Assembly: GCF_025950085.1 (NCBI RefSeq)
Contig: NZ_JAPDDS010000009.1
Coordinates: 62,001-126,000, forward strand
Reading direction: 5' to 3'
DNA: 64,000 nucleotides
From: Luteolibacter flavescens
GTDB taxonomy: Bacteria > Verrucomicrobiota > Verrucomicrobiia > Verrucomicrobiales > Akkermansiaceae
In this document: positions 35,923-46,699 of the stretch, in pieces
Layout: every line of letters starts with the position of its first letter
Position numbering within the stretch: the stretch's first letter is position 1
Program-made: the position numbers and the translations under genes
Notes under the pieces: model-generated
Seen by the model: only the letters and a program-made list of their open reading frames with translations
Told to the model about the DNA's origin: nothing
Databases searched by the model: none

Positions 35923-38031
35923 GTGCCTGCCACGCCCGCCAAAGTCCTCGTCCAGACCCCGCTTGATGCGCTGAAAAAACACTTCGGCCACGGCGGCTTC
36001 CTCGATGGCCAGGACCGCGTGATCGAGCAGATCACCAGCGGGCACGACGGCCTGGTGGTGATGCCCACCGGCGGCGGCAAGTCGCTGTGCTACCAACTCC
36101 CGGCGCTGTGCTTCGAGGGGGTCACGCTCGTCGTCTCGCCGCTCATCGCGCTGATGAAGGACCAGGTGGACGCGCTCGTCGCGAAAGGCATCCCCGCCAC
36201 GCTCATCAATTCCACCGTGCCGTGGGAGGAGCAAAAGGAGCGGCTGGACGGCATGCGCACGGGGAAGTGGAAGCTCGTCTATGTCGCCCCGGAGCGCTTT
36301 CGCGCCGAGTCCTTTCTCAATGCCCTCCGTGGCGTGGAGGTCTCGCTTTTCGCCGTGGACGAGGCGCACTGCCTCAGCCAGTGGGGCCACGATTTCCGGC
36401 CGGACTACATGCGTCTAGGCAAGGCGCTCGACAAGATCGGCCGCCCGCAATGCGTTGCCCTCACCGCCACCGCCACGCCCGTTGTCCGAGCGGACATCCT
36501 CGAGGTGCTCCGGTTGCGCGAGCCCTTCGAGGTGGTCAGCGGGTTCTCCCGGCCGAATCTCTCGCTGGCCATCACCGCGGTGGAAAAGAAGCAGCAGAAG
36601 TACGACCGCATCCGCGACATCATCCAGGCGCACAAGACCGGCATCGTCTACTGCGCCACGCGGAAGAAGGTCGAGGAGGTGGCGGAAGTGCTCGCTTCCT
36701 GGCGTCTGAAATCCATCGCCTACCACGGCGGGATGAGCGATGCCGAGCGCAGCGAGGCGCAGAATGTCTTCCTCGCGAAGAAGGCGGACGTGGCCGTGGC
36801 GACGAACGCCTTTGGCATGGGCATCGATCGCTCCGACGTGCGCTTCGTCATCCACTTCGAGGTGCCGGGCAGCGTGGAGGCCTACTACCAGGAGGCGGGG
36901 CGTGCCGGCCGTGATGGCGAGGCGGCGGCCTGCGAGCTGCTTTTCAACTACGCCGACACGCGAACGCAGGAGTTCTTCATTGATGGGGCGAATCCCAGTG
37001 CGCAGGTCATCCGCGAGGTCTATCAGTATCTGCTGAACCAGGCGGACAAGGAGTACGAGATCCATCGTAGCATCGAGGACATCGCCGAGGGAGCGGGCGT
37101 GCAGAATTCCATGTCCGTCAGCAGCGCGCTCGCCACGCTCGGCCGCGCGGGATACATCGAGCGCTTCGATGTGCCGGGGAAGCGCATGCGCGGCACGCGG
37201 CTGAAGAAGCCCGAGGTCTTCGCTCGCGCGCTGGAGTTCGACGAGGCGGCACTGGAGGAAAAGGACCGCCGCGACCGCGACAAGCTGAAGTCCATGGTGG
37301 AGCTCTGCTACGCTCGCATCTGCCGGCAGCAGTGGATCCTCGGCTACTTCGGCGAGGACGATGCCGATCCCTGCGGCACCTGCGACATCTGCCGCAGCGG
37401 CGAGAATCACGACCAGCGCGCGCCGACCGCCGAGGAGGACATCATCGTGAGAAAGGCCCTCAGCGGCGTCGCCCGCATGTCGCGGAAGTCCGCGCACGGC
37501 TGGGAGGGGAAGTTCGGTCGCGGAAAGATCGTGCAGATGCTTTGCGGCAGCCGTTCGCAGGAAATCCTCTCCAGCTCGCTCGACCAGCTCAGCACCTACG
37601 GCATCCTGAAGACGCAGGGCACCGGCTACGTGAATGCGCTCTTTCGCTCCATGGGCGATGTCGGCCTCGTGCGTGTCGATGCCGGGGAATACCCGCTGCT
37701 GACTCTAACAGATATCGGCGAGCGGGTCATGCGGGGCACCGGGAAATACCGTCTCGCCTGGCCCGCACCCGCGTCGTCCGGGCAGGTCGATTCGCTCCCC
37801 GACCAGGGCTTCGATGGCGGACTCTACGCCCAGCTCCGGGACACCCGCGCACGCATCGCAAAGCGCGAGGACGTGCCGCCCTACGTCATCTTCAGCAACA
37901 AGACGCTCGAAGCCCTCTGCCGCTACCGCCCGAAGAACCTCCAGGAAGGCCTTGCCATTCCCGGCATCGGCGAGTCAAAGGCCCAGCGCTACCTGCCCGT
38001 CTTCCTGGAGACGCTGAAGGGGTGGGTTTGA
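35923..38031 (+). CDS. recQ: ATP-dependent DNA helicase RecQ
   Basis: This 702-residue 3'-5' helicase is used in recombination and fork repair. Helicase motifs are [17 protein letters not shown] (I), [11 protein letters not shown] (Ia), [18 protein letters not shown] (II/0), ALTATATP (III) and [10 protein letters not shown] (VI). The zinc-binding RQC region has [10 protein letters not shown] then CGTCDIC, supplying the Cys ligands. An HRDC domain (about 615-700) ends in [15 protein letters not shown]-type sequence. The start codon is GTG (35923); no better start lies upstream in this frame. Confidence 0.95.
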   Translation: MPATPAKVLVQTPLDALKKHFGHGGFLDGQDRVIEQITSGHDGLVVMPTGGGKSLCYQLPALCFEGVTLVVSPLIALMKDQVDALVAKGIPATLINSTVPWEEQKERLDGMRTGKWKLVYVAPERFRAESFLNALRGVEVSLFAVDEAHCLSQWGHDFRPDYMRLGKALDKIGRPQCVALTATATPVVRADILEVLRLREPFEVVSGFSRPNLSLAITAVEKKQQKYDRIRDIIQAHKTGIVYCATRKKVEEVAEVLASWRLKSIAYHGGMSDAERSEAQNVFLAKKADVAVATNAFGMGIDRSDVRFVIHFEVPGSVEAYYQEAGRAGRDGEAAACELLFNYADTRTQEFFIDGANPSAQVIREVYQYLLNQADKEYEIHRSIEDIAEGAGVQNSMSVSSALATLGRAGYIERFDVPGKRMRGTRLKKPEVFARALEFDEAALEEKDRRDRDKLKSMVELCYARICRQQWILGYFGEDDADPCGTCDICRSGENHDQRAPTAEEDIIVRKALSGVARMSRKSAHGWEGKFGRGKIVQMLCGSRSQEILSSSLDQLSTYGILKTQGTGYVNALFRSMGDVGLVRVDAGEYPLLTLTDIGERVMRGTGKYRLAWPAPASSGQVDSLPDQGFDGGLYAQLRDTRARIAKREDVPPYVIFSNKTLEALCRYRPKNLQEGLAIPGIGESKAQRYLPVFLETLKGWV

Positions 38032-38102
38032 CGGGTTTGCAGGATCGATTCCGTCGCGGATTTTCCTATGACTCCCGGCAGGAGTTGAGAATAGAAGTCC
38101 GC

Positions 38103-40385
38103 ATGCTGTTTGCTTCCCCACGGTGCCCAAGCCATGGACATGTCATCTGCTGGTTCGGGTTCGCTCTGCTCTTGGGCGTGATGTCCGTCGGTCTGAGGGC
38201 AGCAGTACCGGTGTCTCCTTATTTCAACGGTGTTTTTCCATCCGAGCCGCCCGATGTGAACGGGTGGACCACGGTGAATGCCTTTCCGAACCTGACATTC
38301 GTGGATCCGCTCTGGGTGGGAGACCTTCCCGGGTCGGACGACTTGGTGGTGATCGAGAAGACGGGCTTCATCCGCCGTTTTCCAAATAGCCCCGATGCGA
38401 CTCCCGGGCAGATGAAGGTGGTCCTGGACTTGTCGGCATCGGTGCAGGTTTCGGAGGATCAGGGGCTCTATCAGATCGCATTCCATCCCGATTTCGGAAA
38501 GGCGGGTTTCACCCATGCCAATGATGTCTTCATCACCTACAATCATCGTCCTGCGGCGTCAGGGGCTGGCCCCAATCACAGCGTGTGGCGGCTTTCCCGT
38601 TTCCGGTGGCAGCCGGCTCTCGGGACCATTGATCCCTCCAGTGAGTCGGTGCTCATCCAGCAATATGATCCACATCGCTGGCATAATGGTGGGGCGATGG
38701 CATTCGATGCTTCCGGTTTCCTGCTCGTCACCTGTGGGGACGGTGGCGGGGCGAATGGCGAGTTTGGCCTGATCCAGAAGCGGAATGGCGGCTTCTTCGG
38801 AGGAGTGTTGAGGATCGACGTGGACAATGACCCGGCGCGTTCGCACGCGATCCGCCGGCAACCGGCGTCTCCCGTCGGCGGGGCTTTTGCCTCCTTCTCC
38901 CAAGGCTACGGGATTCCCAATGACAATCCGTGGTTGAGCACGGCAGGCACAGTCCTTGAGGAGTTTTATGCGATCGGCCTCCGCAGCCCGCACTCGATGT
39001 CGCTGGATCCGGTGACAGGTGAGATCTGGGTCGGGGATGTGGGCCAGAGCGCCCGGGAAGAGCTGAACCTGATCAAGCGCGGCGCCAATTACGAATGGCC
39101 CTTCATGGAAGGCACGCTCGCCGGTCCGGTACTGAGAAGCAAGTTCACCGTGGTAGGGATCGAGACGCCGCCGGTGTATTCCTACGACCGCACGGAGGGA
39201 GGGTGTGTGTTGACGGGGGGCCGATATCAGGGTGCGAAATGGTCAGCATTGCTGGGGGGAGGGATTCTCTTCGCGGATAATTCCCAAGGGGCGCTTCGCG
39301 AAATGAAATGGGATCCGGATGGCGGCCCACCTGTCGTCAGGCAGATCGTTTCGGGGCTGGGGATCGGCATCTACTCCGGAATATCGGGTATTTGCACCGA
39401 TGCGGCAGGCGAAATCTACATCCTGAAGCTGAATGGGGAGAGCCAACCGGGAGGGACCATCCGCAAGTTGGCCACGGCCTCGACCGCCCCCACGGCTCCC
39501 GCCTTGCTGTCTGCCACCGGGCTCTTCAGCGATACCCGGCAACTGGTGCCTTCTCCGGCATTGAGACCCTACGAGGTGGCCAGCCCGCTATGGTCGGACG
39601 GAGCGTCGAAGCGGCGTTGGCTGGTGATACCGAATGACGGGAATCGAAATCTCGTAAGCGAGAGAATCCTCTACTCCGCCACCGGGAATTGGTCTTTTCC
39701 CGAAGGGTCGGTCTTTGTGAAGCATTTCGAGATGCCGGTGGACGCGAGAAATCCATCGGTGGTGAAACGACTGGAGACACGGGTCATCGTTTGCACTCCT
39801 GGAGGGAGCAAATACGGGCTGACCTATCGATGGAACGAGCAGGGGACGGATGCGGTCCTGCTGACGGACGGTGCCGAGGAGACATTCGCCGTGACCGGGC
39901 AGGACGGCTCCACGGAAACACGCACGTGGAGCTATCCTTCGCGGGCGAATTGCCTGGAGTGCCATGGTGATGCCAGCGGCCAGGCGCTCGGCCTGCGCAC
40001 CCATCAGATGAATCTGCCTGTGCAGCGTCCCGTGACCGGGGAAATCGAGGGCCAGTTGCAGCTCTTGAACGAAGAGCGGCTATTCACCACGACAAACGAA
40101 GTCAGCTATGCCCCCTCCTCATTGTCTGCTGCACATCTGGATACGGCACTGGAGTCGCGCCGCATCGACGACGTGGCGGCACCCCTGGAGCACCGCGTGC
40201 GTTCCTATCTCGACTCGAATTGTGCCCACTGCCACCAACCGAATGCCGCGGTGCCATACTTCGATGCCCGCCTTCAGACGCCGCTGGCGAGCCAGCGCCT
40301 CATGAATGAAGCGATACGGGGCCAGTTCCACCTGCCGGGGGGGGCTACCTCAAGCCTGGAGACCCGTCGCTATCCGCCGTGCTGA
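38103..40385 (+). CDS. Quinoprotein/c-type haem protein, 5' part of a frameshifted gene
   Basis: As sequenced this frame gives about 760 residues, ending in an out-of-frame tail. A signal segment (13-32) leads to a six-bladed propeller like glucose/sorbosone dehydrogenases (about 45-440). It shows QGLYQIAFHPDFGK, NDVFITYNH and GLRSPHSMSLDP. Two haem c sites follow: CLECH (39951-39965) and CAHCH (40221-40235). The frame is broken at a run of eight G (40337-40344). Reading one base earlier after the run continues GYLKPGDPSLSAVLTR, the typical end of such a haem domain. The protein is therefore really one with the next ORF. Confidence 0.8.
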   Translation: MLFASPRCPSHGHVICWFGFALLLGVMSVGLRAAVPVSPYFNGVFPSEPPDVNGWTTVNAFPNLTFVDPLWVGDLPGSDDLVVIEKTGFIRRFPNSPDATPGQMKVVLDLSASVQVSEDQGLYQIAFHPDFGKAGFTHANDVFITYNHRPAASGAGPNHSVWRLSRFRWQPALGTIDPSSESVLIQQYDPHRWHNGGAMAFDASGFLLVTCGDGGGANGEFGLIQKRNGGFFGGVLRIDVDNDPARSHAIRRQPASPVGGAFASFSQGYGIPNDNPWLSTAGTVLEEFYAIGLRSPHSMSLDPVTGEIWVGDVGQSAREELNLIKRGANYEWPFMEGTLAGPVLRSKFTVVGIETPPVYSYDRTEGGCVLTGGRYQGAKWSALLGGGILFADNSQGALREMKWDPDGGPPVVRQIVSGLGIGIYSGISGICTDAAGEIYILKLNGESQPGGTIRKLATASTAPTAPALLSATGLFSDTRQLVPSPALRPYEVASPLWSDGASKRRWLVIPNDGNRNLVSERILYSATGNWSFPEGSVFVKHFEMPVDARNPSVVKRLETRVIVCTPGGSKYGLTYRWNEQGTDAVLLTDGAEETFAVTGQDGSTETRTWSYPSRANCLECHGDASGQALGLRTHQMNLPVQRPVTGEIEGQLQLLNEERLFTTTNEVSYAPSSLSAAHLDTALESRRIDDVAAPLEHRVRSYLDSNCAHCHQPNAAVPYFDARLQTPLASQRLMNEAIRGQFHLPGGATSSLETRRYPPC

Positions 40386-42637
40386 CCCGCACCGCGAGCA
40401 CGCAGCCGGGAGTGATGATGCCACCCCTGGCCAAGCATGTGGCGGACGATACGGCGGTGGAGGCGATTACGGAGTATTTGCAAGGGCTGACGTCCGGTGA
40501 ATTCGCTGCGGACCCATTGCCACAGGCCCGCTATGTGAGATTCTCTGCCGTTCAGGGAGGGGCGAACGGAATGGTCGCGATTGCCGAGTTCTCCGTGCTG
40601 GACGGAAATGGTATCAAAATCCCAGGCGCGACCATCGAAGCGTTCTCCAGTGAAGGTATCGCGGGGAACTCCGCCCTCGCGATCGATGGCGATCCTTGGA
40701 CGTATTGGTCCACCTCGGCGGGCGGATCATTGCCCAAATCGATCACGCTGGATCTGGAGGGCGTGCGGGAGATCGGCGGGATGGAATACATCCCACGGCA
40801 GGACGATTCGACGGGCCGCCTCACCGGATATGAGGTCCACTACAGCATGGATGGCGTGACCTGGACCTTGATGACTTCGGCCTCCGGGGTGGGGTCGCCG
40901 AAAACGCAGACATATACCGGCCTCATCGGCCGTCGGAAGATCCGCAGCTCTCTGGCTGCTGCGCCGGTCATCGCAGCAAGGGACTTTCCGGTGACCATTG
41001 TCTTCGACTCTCCGGTTACGGATTTCTTCTCCCATGAATTGTTGGTCACGGGGGGGGCGGTGACGTCCATGCGTGGCAGCGGTTACTACTATGTAGCGAT
41101 GATCAGGGCCTCCCAGCCTCAGGTTTCCGTCTCACTGCCTGCCAATGTCGCCAATGCAGGACCCTATGGCAACTCCGCCTCGCAGGTGCTCACGATCCAG
41201 AGCGGACTGGAAACGCCTCCGGTCCCCACCTTCACGACGGATGATGTGTTTCACCGGGTGATGGATGTCCGGCTTTCTTTCGACCAACCTTGTAGCGGCC
41301 TTACCAAGGAGGACTTCACGGTGACGGGCGGGACACTGGAATGGCTGATACCGGACGGTGATGCCTGGCACCTGATCGTGGCTGCGGAATTTGGCCAAGC
41401 CAAAGTCACACTACGGGAAGGGGCGGTGATGGGGCACAATGGCTTGCAAATGGGCGAAAGTGCGATCGTCACGAGGGGATCGATTTCGCCCCGCACCCAT
41501 CTGGAGGCTGAAAGCCTCTCTACCTTCAAATTCCGACGGGTGACGGATCCAACTGCAAGTGGTGGCGCCTATAGCTGGACCGTAAAGGGAGAGCGAGGGG
41601 CAAACACGATGCCGGATTCCTTGTATAGCATCTTTTCAAAACTGAACATCCGGCACAAGGGGAACTACCGTCTGCGTGCATGGACACGGGCCGACGATCT
41701 GAACAGCGATTCGTTTCATGTGTCGCTGGCATCTCGCAATGTCCCTGGACCAGGGACCCTGCCATGGCGCTGCAACCAGGGGCCGGGTGAAGTTGGTTCC
41801 GGGCGATTTCATGCGGGGTTCGCTCGGAACGATGGCTCTGACCATGTGTTCCCGCTCACAACAGGTGACACCGAACTGTACGTGTATGCGGCGGAAGACG
41901 GCACCCGCATCGATCGCTTGTCGCTGATTCCCGAGCGACCCTATGCCATCTGGAGCGGTACGGCGGTTTCCTCGTCGCCTACCCGTACCATGGGGCTCAC
42001 CTTCACTTCGCCGGTGACGGGACTCTCTCTCGCGGATTTCGAGACGATCGGTGGGCAGGTTACATCGCTGTCCGGCAGCGGCGAGCAATACACGATCACC
42101 TTGGTGCCGGATGCCGGGAAGATGCTCGTACGCGTGAAGGAGCACGCGGTGATGGATGAATTCGGGGCGACAAGCCTTCGCTCCGACTGGAATTTCATGA
42201 GCTGGGTGGACACGTACGAGCAGTGGGCCTTGGATCGGTCCCTGGGCAGCCAGGCTTCCTCCGATTCGTTGGACACGGATAATGACGGGCTGGACCAGCT
42301 CACCGAGTATGCCCTCGGCCTCGATCCGAAAGTGCCGGACCTGCGGCAGATCGATCCGGCGGATCCTGCTTCACGCGGGCTTCCCTGGGTCGGTCTCGTC
42401 GAGTCGGGAGAAGGGAAGAGACTGAGAATGATTTTCCACCGTCGCCGCTCCTCCGCACCGGCAACTTATGCCGTGGAGTTCACCGGAAATCTCAGCGACT
42501 TCACCCGGCACACCGATTTCACCGCGCATACCGAAATCCTGAATGCACAATGGGAAAGGGTGACGGTGGATGATGTGACTGCCACGGGTGCCGAGGCCGC
42601 CCGTTTCGGCAGGCTCGTGATAAGCCGGGAGCCGTAA
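40379..42637 (+). CDS. 3' part of the frameshifted haem protein: discoidin, Ig-like and tail domains
   Basis: This frame opens with TQPGVMMPPLAKHV and AITEYLQGL, the end of the haem domain, so it has no start of its own; the GTG at 40379 is only formal. Next comes an F5/8-type C (discoidin-like) domain (RYVRFSAVQGGANG, GGMEYIPRQD). At least three bacterial Ig-like repeats follow, with the form FDSPVT..F......GG.V.S. A carbohydrate-binding-like region lies between them. The C-terminus has DTDNDGLDQLTEYALGLDPK followed by a beta-rich end, as in three other exported proteins here. The joined gene would span 38103-42637 and encode about 1510 residues. Confidence 0.75.
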   Translation: MLTRTASTQPGVMMPPLAKHVADDTAVEAITEYLQGLTSGEFAADPLPQARYVRFSAVQGGANGMVAIAEFSVLDGNGIKIPGATIEAFSSEGIAGNSALAIDGDPWTYWSTSAGGSLPKSITLDLEGVREIGGMEYIPRQDDSTGRLTGYEVHYSMDGVTWTLMTSASGVGSPKTQTYTGLIGRRKIRSSLAAAPVIAARDFPVTIVFDSPVTDFFSHELLVTGGAVTSMRGSGYYYVAMIRASQPQVSVSLPANVANAGPYGNSASQVLTIQSGLETPPVPTFTTDDVFHRVMDVRLSFDQPCSGLTKEDFTVTGGTLEWLIPDGDAWHLIVAAEFGQAKVTLREGAVMGHNGLQMGESAIVTRGSISPRTHLEAESLSTFKFRRVTDPTASGGAYSWTVKGERGANTMPDSLYSIFSKLNIRHKGNYRLRAWTRADDLNSDSFHVSLASRNVPGPGTLPWRCNQGPGEVGSGRFHAGFARNDGSDHVFPLTTGDTELYVYAAEDGTRIDRLSLIPERPYAIWSGTAVSSSPTRTMGLTFTSPVTGLSLADFETIGGQVTSLSGSGEQYTITLVPDAGKMLVRVKEHAVMDEFGATSLRSDWNFMSWVDTYEQWALDRSLGSQASSDSLDTDNDGLDQLTEYALGLDPKVPDLRQIDPADPASRGLPWVGLVESGEGKRLRMIFHRRRSSAPATYAVEFTGNLSDFTRHTDFTAHTEILNAQWERVTVDDVTATGAEAARFGRLVISREP

Positions 42638-42689
42638 GTCGTGGAGGGACTTCTTTCCCTCTAACAGGTCTTCGGCATCAGGAAGCGAA

Positions 42690-43292
42690 TCACTCATCCG
42701 GCACCTCGGCACCGTGGTCGAGCCAGAGGCGGAATTGCTTGGCGAATTCCTCGTGGGTGAGGGGTGGGAGGGTGCGGCCTTCGCCGGGGTCCCAGCCCCA
42801 GAGCACGAGCTTGTCCTCGGCGATGTGGTGCATGAGCTGGTCGAAGTCCTTGCCGCCATTCTTCTTCTGGTCCTTCAGGAGGGCCGCGAGTTCGGCGGGG
42901 GACTTGCCCTCGAAGACCATGGGCATGTCGCGCGGTGGCAGGTGCCAGTTCGGGTTTCCAGGCGGCATGTTCAGACCGGGCAGGTTCGCGTGCTGGTGGC
43001 AGTTCGCGCACTTCATCGCGTAGATGCCCTTGCCCTCCGGACCGGCGGTCACGTTCATCGCATGCGGATGGCTGTCGTCGCCTTGCAGCGGGGCATTGCC
43101 CGCGGGATGGCAATTCATGCAGCGCGGATGCATCAGCACCTTGTAAACCTCGCGGAATGCCGCCTTGGAGACCGCGGGGTCCTTCACCTGCGGCTTCTCC
43201 TTCACGTCATCCTGACCGTAGGCGTGGAAGGCGTATCCGCCGAGGATGGCGGCGGCTGCGCCCAGCAGCGTGGCGGTGGCTTTCGTTTTCAT
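42690..43292 (-). CDS. Exported dihaem cytochrome c
   Basis: This 200-residue protein has a signal peptide (about 1-26) and two CxxCH haem sites: PRCMNCHPAG and KCANCHQHAN. Met residues near NMPPGNP and DMPMVF may act as axial ligands. It follows the molybdenum hydroxylase large subunit by 37 bases on the same strand and is probably its electron acceptor. The frame is open upstream; the ATG at 43292 begins the signal peptide. Confidence 0.85.
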   Translation of the reverse strand: MKTKATATLLGAAAAILGGYAFHAYGQDDVKEKPQVKDPAVSKAAFREVYKVLMHPRCMNCHPAGNAPLQGDDSHPHAMNVTAGPEGKGIYAMKCANCHQHANLPGLNMPPGNPNWHLPPRDMPMVFEGKSPAELAALLKDQKKNGGKDFDQLMHHIAEDKLVLWGWDPGEGRTLPPLTHEEFAKQFRLWLDHGAEVPDE

Positions 43293-43329
43293 GGAGTCGG
43301 GTCGTGGTTGGGGATTCGCGCGCGGGTGT

Positions 43330-45489
43330 TCAGGACAGGTTGCGGATCGGCAGCTCACGGACGCGCTTGCCGGTGGCTGCGTGGATGGCATTGCAGACGG
43401 CGGCGGCCAGCGGCGGCACCCCGCATTCTCCCGCGCCGCCCATCTTCTGCGTGCTGGGTACGATGTGGGTCTCGATCAGCGGGCTCTCGTGCATGCGGGC
43501 CACCTGGTAGTCGTGGAAGTTCCCCTGCTTCACGTGGCCTTTCTCAAAGGTGATCTCGCTGTGAAGCACTGCGCCGAGCGCGAAGACGATGCCGGACTCC
43601 ATCTGTGCCTTTACGCCTTCCGGATTCACCGCGAGCCCGCAGTCGATCGCGCAAGTGATCTTGTGTACCTTCACCACACCCTGCTGCGACACGGAGACTT
43701 CGGCGACCTCCGCCACGGTGCTGCCAAAACTCTCGTGCACCGCCACGCCGTGGAAGTGTCCCGCCGGCAGCGGCTTGCCCCAGCCGGATTTCTCCGCGGC
43801 TAGATTCAGTGCGGCCATGTGCCGCGGGTGATCCTTCAGCATCATTCGGCGGTAATTCACCGGGTCCTTCCCCGCGGCATTCGCGGCCTCGTCGATCAGG
43901 CACTCCATTGCATAGCCCGTGTGGCTGTGTCCCACGGAGCGCCACCACAGCACGGGAATACCGGGCCGCGGCGAATGCAGGTCCACGCGATGGTTCGGCA
44001 CCGACTTCAGATACGGCGAGTCCGCCACTCCCTCCACCGAGGTGGCATCCACGCCGTCCTTCACCATCATGGCCTCCATCGGTGTTCCCGCGATGATCGA
44101 CTGGCCGACGATGACGTGCTTCCACCCCACCGGCATGCCGGAGTCATCCAGCGTGATCGACGCACGATGCAGGAATGCCGGGCGGTAGAAGCCACCGCGC
44201 GTGTCGTCCTCGCGCGTCCACACCACCTTCACCGGCTTCTTCGCCGCCTTCGCGACGTGCACCGCTTCCACAATGAAGTCCGACGCAGGATTTGCCCGTC
44301 GTCCGAAGCCACCTCCGAGGAAGGTCGTGTGAATCTCCACCTGTCCCGGCTCCAGTCCCGCCGCCTTTGCCGCGAGTTGCTGGTCCATCGTCTGGAATTG
44401 CGTGCCGGTCCAGATCTCGCACTTCCCCTCGGTGAGGTGTGCGGTGGCATTCAGCGGCTCCATGGTCGCATGCGCGAGGTAGGGTACATAATAGTCCGCC
44501 TCGATCGTCTTGCCGCCCTTCGCCACCGGCAGTTCGCCCGCCTTTGCGGCGACGGCTCCTTCGGTCCCGGCGAGCTTGCGGAATTCCTCCAGAAGCTCCG
44601 CGCTGTCGTGGGCCGGGCCTTCCTTCCACTCGATCTCCAGCGCATCACGCCCTTGCTTCGCAGCCCAGAAATGATCCGCCAGCACGGCCACGCCGCTCGG
44701 CACCTGCACCACGTCGCGCACGCCGGGCACCTTTCTTGCCGCCGTCGCATCGTAGGATTTCACCGAGCCGCCGAAGCCCGGTGGACGCGCGACCACCGCG
44801 GTCAGCAGGCCATCGAAATGCACGTCGATGCCGAATTGCGCGGAGCCATTCACCTTCTCCGGCGCATCGAGTCGCTTGGTCGCCTTGCCGATGATCTTCC
44901 AGTCCTTCGGGTCCTTCAGCTTCGCTTCCTTCGGCACGGCGACGCGGGCGGCACCTTGCGCGAGCTCGCCATACGAGGCGCGTTTTTCCCCGGCGATCAC
45001 ATGGCCGTTCTCCGTGCGGCATTCCTCCGGCTTCACGCCGAATCTTGCCGCGGCGGCCTGCACGAGCATCTCCTTCGCCAGCGCACCGACCTGCCGGTAG
45101 CGGTCGAATTCGGAATGCGTAGTCGTCGAGCCACCGGTCATCTGCATGCCGAAGGCCGGGTGAGCATACGTGTGCGAGGCCGGTGCATGTTCCGCGGATA
45201 CCTTCGACCAGTCCGCATCCAGCTCTTCCGCGATCAGCATCGGCAGCGTCGTCCAGATGCCCTGACCCATCTCGGAATGCGCGAGCAACACGGTGACCCG
45301 TCCGTCGATGCCGATGCGGAGAAAGGCATTCGGCGCGGGCAGCGCACCCGGCTTCGCCGGAGGGGTCCCGGCTGCCGCTGCGCGCTTCGGCAGCGGGACG
45401 AAGAAGCCGAGCACCAGCCCGCCCGACGTGGCGAGAAATCGCCGGCGGCCCAGCGTGGCGGGTGCGGCAGGGGAGGTGGGAGCGATCAC
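43330..45489 (-). CDS. Molybdenum hydroxylase large subunit (IorB/xanthine-dehydrogenase type)
   Basis: The protein has 719 residues with a Tat signal ([20 protein letters not shown]), so the enzyme is exported folded with its molybdenum cofactor. It has the [18 protein letters not shown] segment, [15 protein letters not shown] for cofactor binding and the C-terminal [19 protein letters not shown] with the catalytic-type Glu. Members oxidise N-heterocycles such as isoquinoline or various aldehydes; the substrate here is unknown. The GTG start (45489) overlaps the stop of the Fe-S subunit by four bases. Confidence 0.9.
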   Translation of the reverse strand: MIAPTSPAAPATLGRRRFLATSGGLVLGFFVPLPKRAAAAGTPPAKPGALPAPNAFLRIGIDGRVTVLLAHSEMGQGIWTTLPMLIAEELDADWSKVSAEHAPASHTYAHPAFGMQMTGGSTTTHSEFDRYRQVGALAKEMLVQAAAARFGVKPEECRTENGHVIAGEKRASYGELAQGAARVAVPKEAKLKDPKDWKIIGKATKRLDAPEKVNGSAQFGIDVHFDGLLTAVVARPPGFGGSVKSYDATAARKVPGVRDVVQVPSGVAVLADHFWAAKQGRDALEIEWKEGPAHDSAELLEEFRKLAGTEGAVAAKAGELPVAKGGKTIEADYYVPYLAHATMEPLNATAHLTEGKCEIWTGTQFQTMDQQLAAKAAGLEPGQVEIHTTFLGGGFGRRANPASDFIVEAVHVAKAAKKPVKVVWTREDDTRGGFYRPAFLHRASITLDDSGMPVGWKHVIVGQSIIAGTPMEAMMVKDGVDATSVEGVADSPYLKSVPNHRVDLHSPRPGIPVLWWRSVGHSHTGYAMECLIDEAANAAGKDPVNYRRMMLKDHPRHMAALNLAAEKSGWGKPLPAGHFHGVAVHESFGSTVAEVAEVSVSQQGVVKVHKITCAIDCGLAVNPEGVKAQMESGIVFALGAVLHSEITFEKGHVKQGNFHDYQVARMHESPLIETHIVPSTQKMGGAGECGVPPLAAAVCNAIHAATGKRVRELPIRNLS

Positions 45490-45959
45490 TTCGCACCTCC
45501 CTTCGCCTTGGCCCCGGCGGCGCGGTGGATCGCGCAGCGGATGCGTTGGTAGGTGCCGCAGCGGCAGATGTTCCCGCTCATCGCGAGGTCGATGTCCTCG
45601 TCGCTCGGGTCCGCCTTCTCCCGCAGCAGCACGGCGGCGGACATGATCTGGCCGGACTGGCAGTAGCCGCACTGCGGCACGTCCTCCTCCATCCACGCGT
45701 CTTGCAGCACCCGCCCGTAGGGATCCGCGGCCATGCCCTCAATGGTGGTGATGTTCTTTCCCAGCGCACGCGAGACGGGCGTGACGCAGGAGCGGACCGC
45801 CTCGCCGTCGAGGTGGATGGTGCAGGCACCGCACTGGGCCATGCCGCAGCCGAATTTCGTGCCGGTGAGGTGCAGCAGGTCGCGCAGCACCCAGAGCAGG
45901 GGAGTGGAGGGATCCGCATCCACGGCGTGATCCTGTTGGTTCACTTTGAGCGAGATCAT
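45486..45959 (-). CDS. Molybdenum hydroxylase [2Fe-2S] subunit (IorA type)
   Basis: This 157-residue protein carries two [2Fe-2S] clusters. The plant-ferredoxin-like one is in [18 protein letters not shown]. The second is in [12 protein letters not shown] and [14 protein letters not shown]. It relays electrons from the molybdenum site to a cytochrome. It lacks its own signal and is probably co-exported with the Tat-bearing large subunit. It is the first gene of a three-gene operon with the dihaem cytochrome. The ATG at 45959 gives the usual N-terminus. Confidence 0.93.
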   Translation of the reverse strand: MISLKVNQQDHAVDADPSTPLLWVLRDLLHLTGTKFGCGMAQCGACTIHLDGEAVRSCVTPVSRALGKNITTIEGMAADPYGRVLQDAWMEEDVPQCGYCQSGQIMSAAVLLREKADPSDEDIDLAMSGNICRCGTYQRIRCAIHRAAGAKAKGGAK

Positions 45960-46049
45960 GGCGGAGTGAAAAAAATTTCGGGAACCTGCCACGATGCACC
46001 CGATGCCCGCCACGTCGAGGGACATTTGGATCGCTGTCCCGGTTGTGTC

Positions 46050-46077
46050 TTGTCGCCGGGCGCGGGCCTGATAGTCT
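46050..46077 (+). promoter_or_regulatory. Predicted promoter of the small exported protein
   Basis: TTGTCG (46050-46055), a 16-base spacer and TAGTCT (46072-46077) end 6 bases before the ATG at 46084. Confidence 0.55.
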
Positions 46078-46083
46078 GCCACC

Positions 46084-46389
46084 ATGGACCGCGCGCATTT
46101 CATCCGGCTGGGATTGGTGGCCTCACTCGGGCTCGTGACCGGTGTCGTGCATGCGGATCAGCCGGCGAAAGCGGAGGATACCCTGGAAAGCTGGGCCGGC
46201 CGTCATGGCGGATCGCTCTCGCTGAAGAACGGTGAACTGCGGATTGTCGCGCGGGCGAAGGTGACATCCTTCGGTGATGCCCTGCAAGAGCTTGCCGGTC
46301 TCGCGGACGGCGTCCTCCGTTGCCATGGCCGCACTGTCACCGGGTTGCAGGGAGGGCGTTCCTTCCGCGTGCTGCTGCGCGCCGCGTGA
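46084..46389 (+). CDS. Small exported protein of unknown function
   Basis: The protein has 101 residues with a clear signal peptide ([20 protein letters not shown], cleavage near VHA-DQ). The mature part of about 78 residues has [21 protein letters not shown] and [21 protein letters not shown] recognise no family. A well-placed promoter supports that it is real. It converges with the DUF6916-like gene. Confidence 0.65.
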   Translation: MDRAHFIRLGLVASLGLVTGVVHADQPAKAEDTLESWAGRHGGSLSLKNGELRIVARAKVTSFGDALQELAGLADGVLRCHGRTVTGLQGGRSFRVLLRAA

Positions 46390-46405
46390 GGAAGGGCAGG
46401 CCTGC

Positions 46406-46699
46406 TCAGTTCACCGTCACATGCATCCGGCCCGCCGCGACCGGCACGGCGAAGAATGCCACGACAAAGCCATCCGCCGCCACGAGCTGATAGAGGCCCT
46501 GCACCAGCCCAGCCTCGCAGCGGAATGTCAGCGAATAACAATCCTGCCCGGCTAGCTGCGGGAGGTCCGGCACTGGCAGCGCCTCACACCCGGCCAGCAT
46601 CCATTCACCCGCAGACGCACCTTCCGGTGTCGTCGCCGTGAAGGCCTGCTCCAGCCGTGCCTCGAAGTCCGCGAGGCGGGGACGCGCGTGCAATGTCAT
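46406..46699 (-). CDS. DUF6916-like small protein
   Basis: This 97-residue protein begins MTLHARPRLADFEARLEQAF. It then has CYSLTFRCEAGLVQGLYQLV and FFAVPVAAGRMHVTVN, the pattern I associate with DUF6916. That family tends to occur near tail-collar (microcystin-dependent-protein-like) genes, as here. The ATG overlaps the stop of the beta-propeller gene by four bases, so the two are translated together. Codons upstream of the ATG in this frame are the shadow of that gene. Confidence 0.65.
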   Translation of the reverse strand: MTLHARPRLADFEARLEQAFTATTPEGASAGEWMLAGCEALPVPDLPQLAGQDCYSLTFRCEAGLVQGLYQLVAADGFVVAFFAVPVAAGRMHVTVN

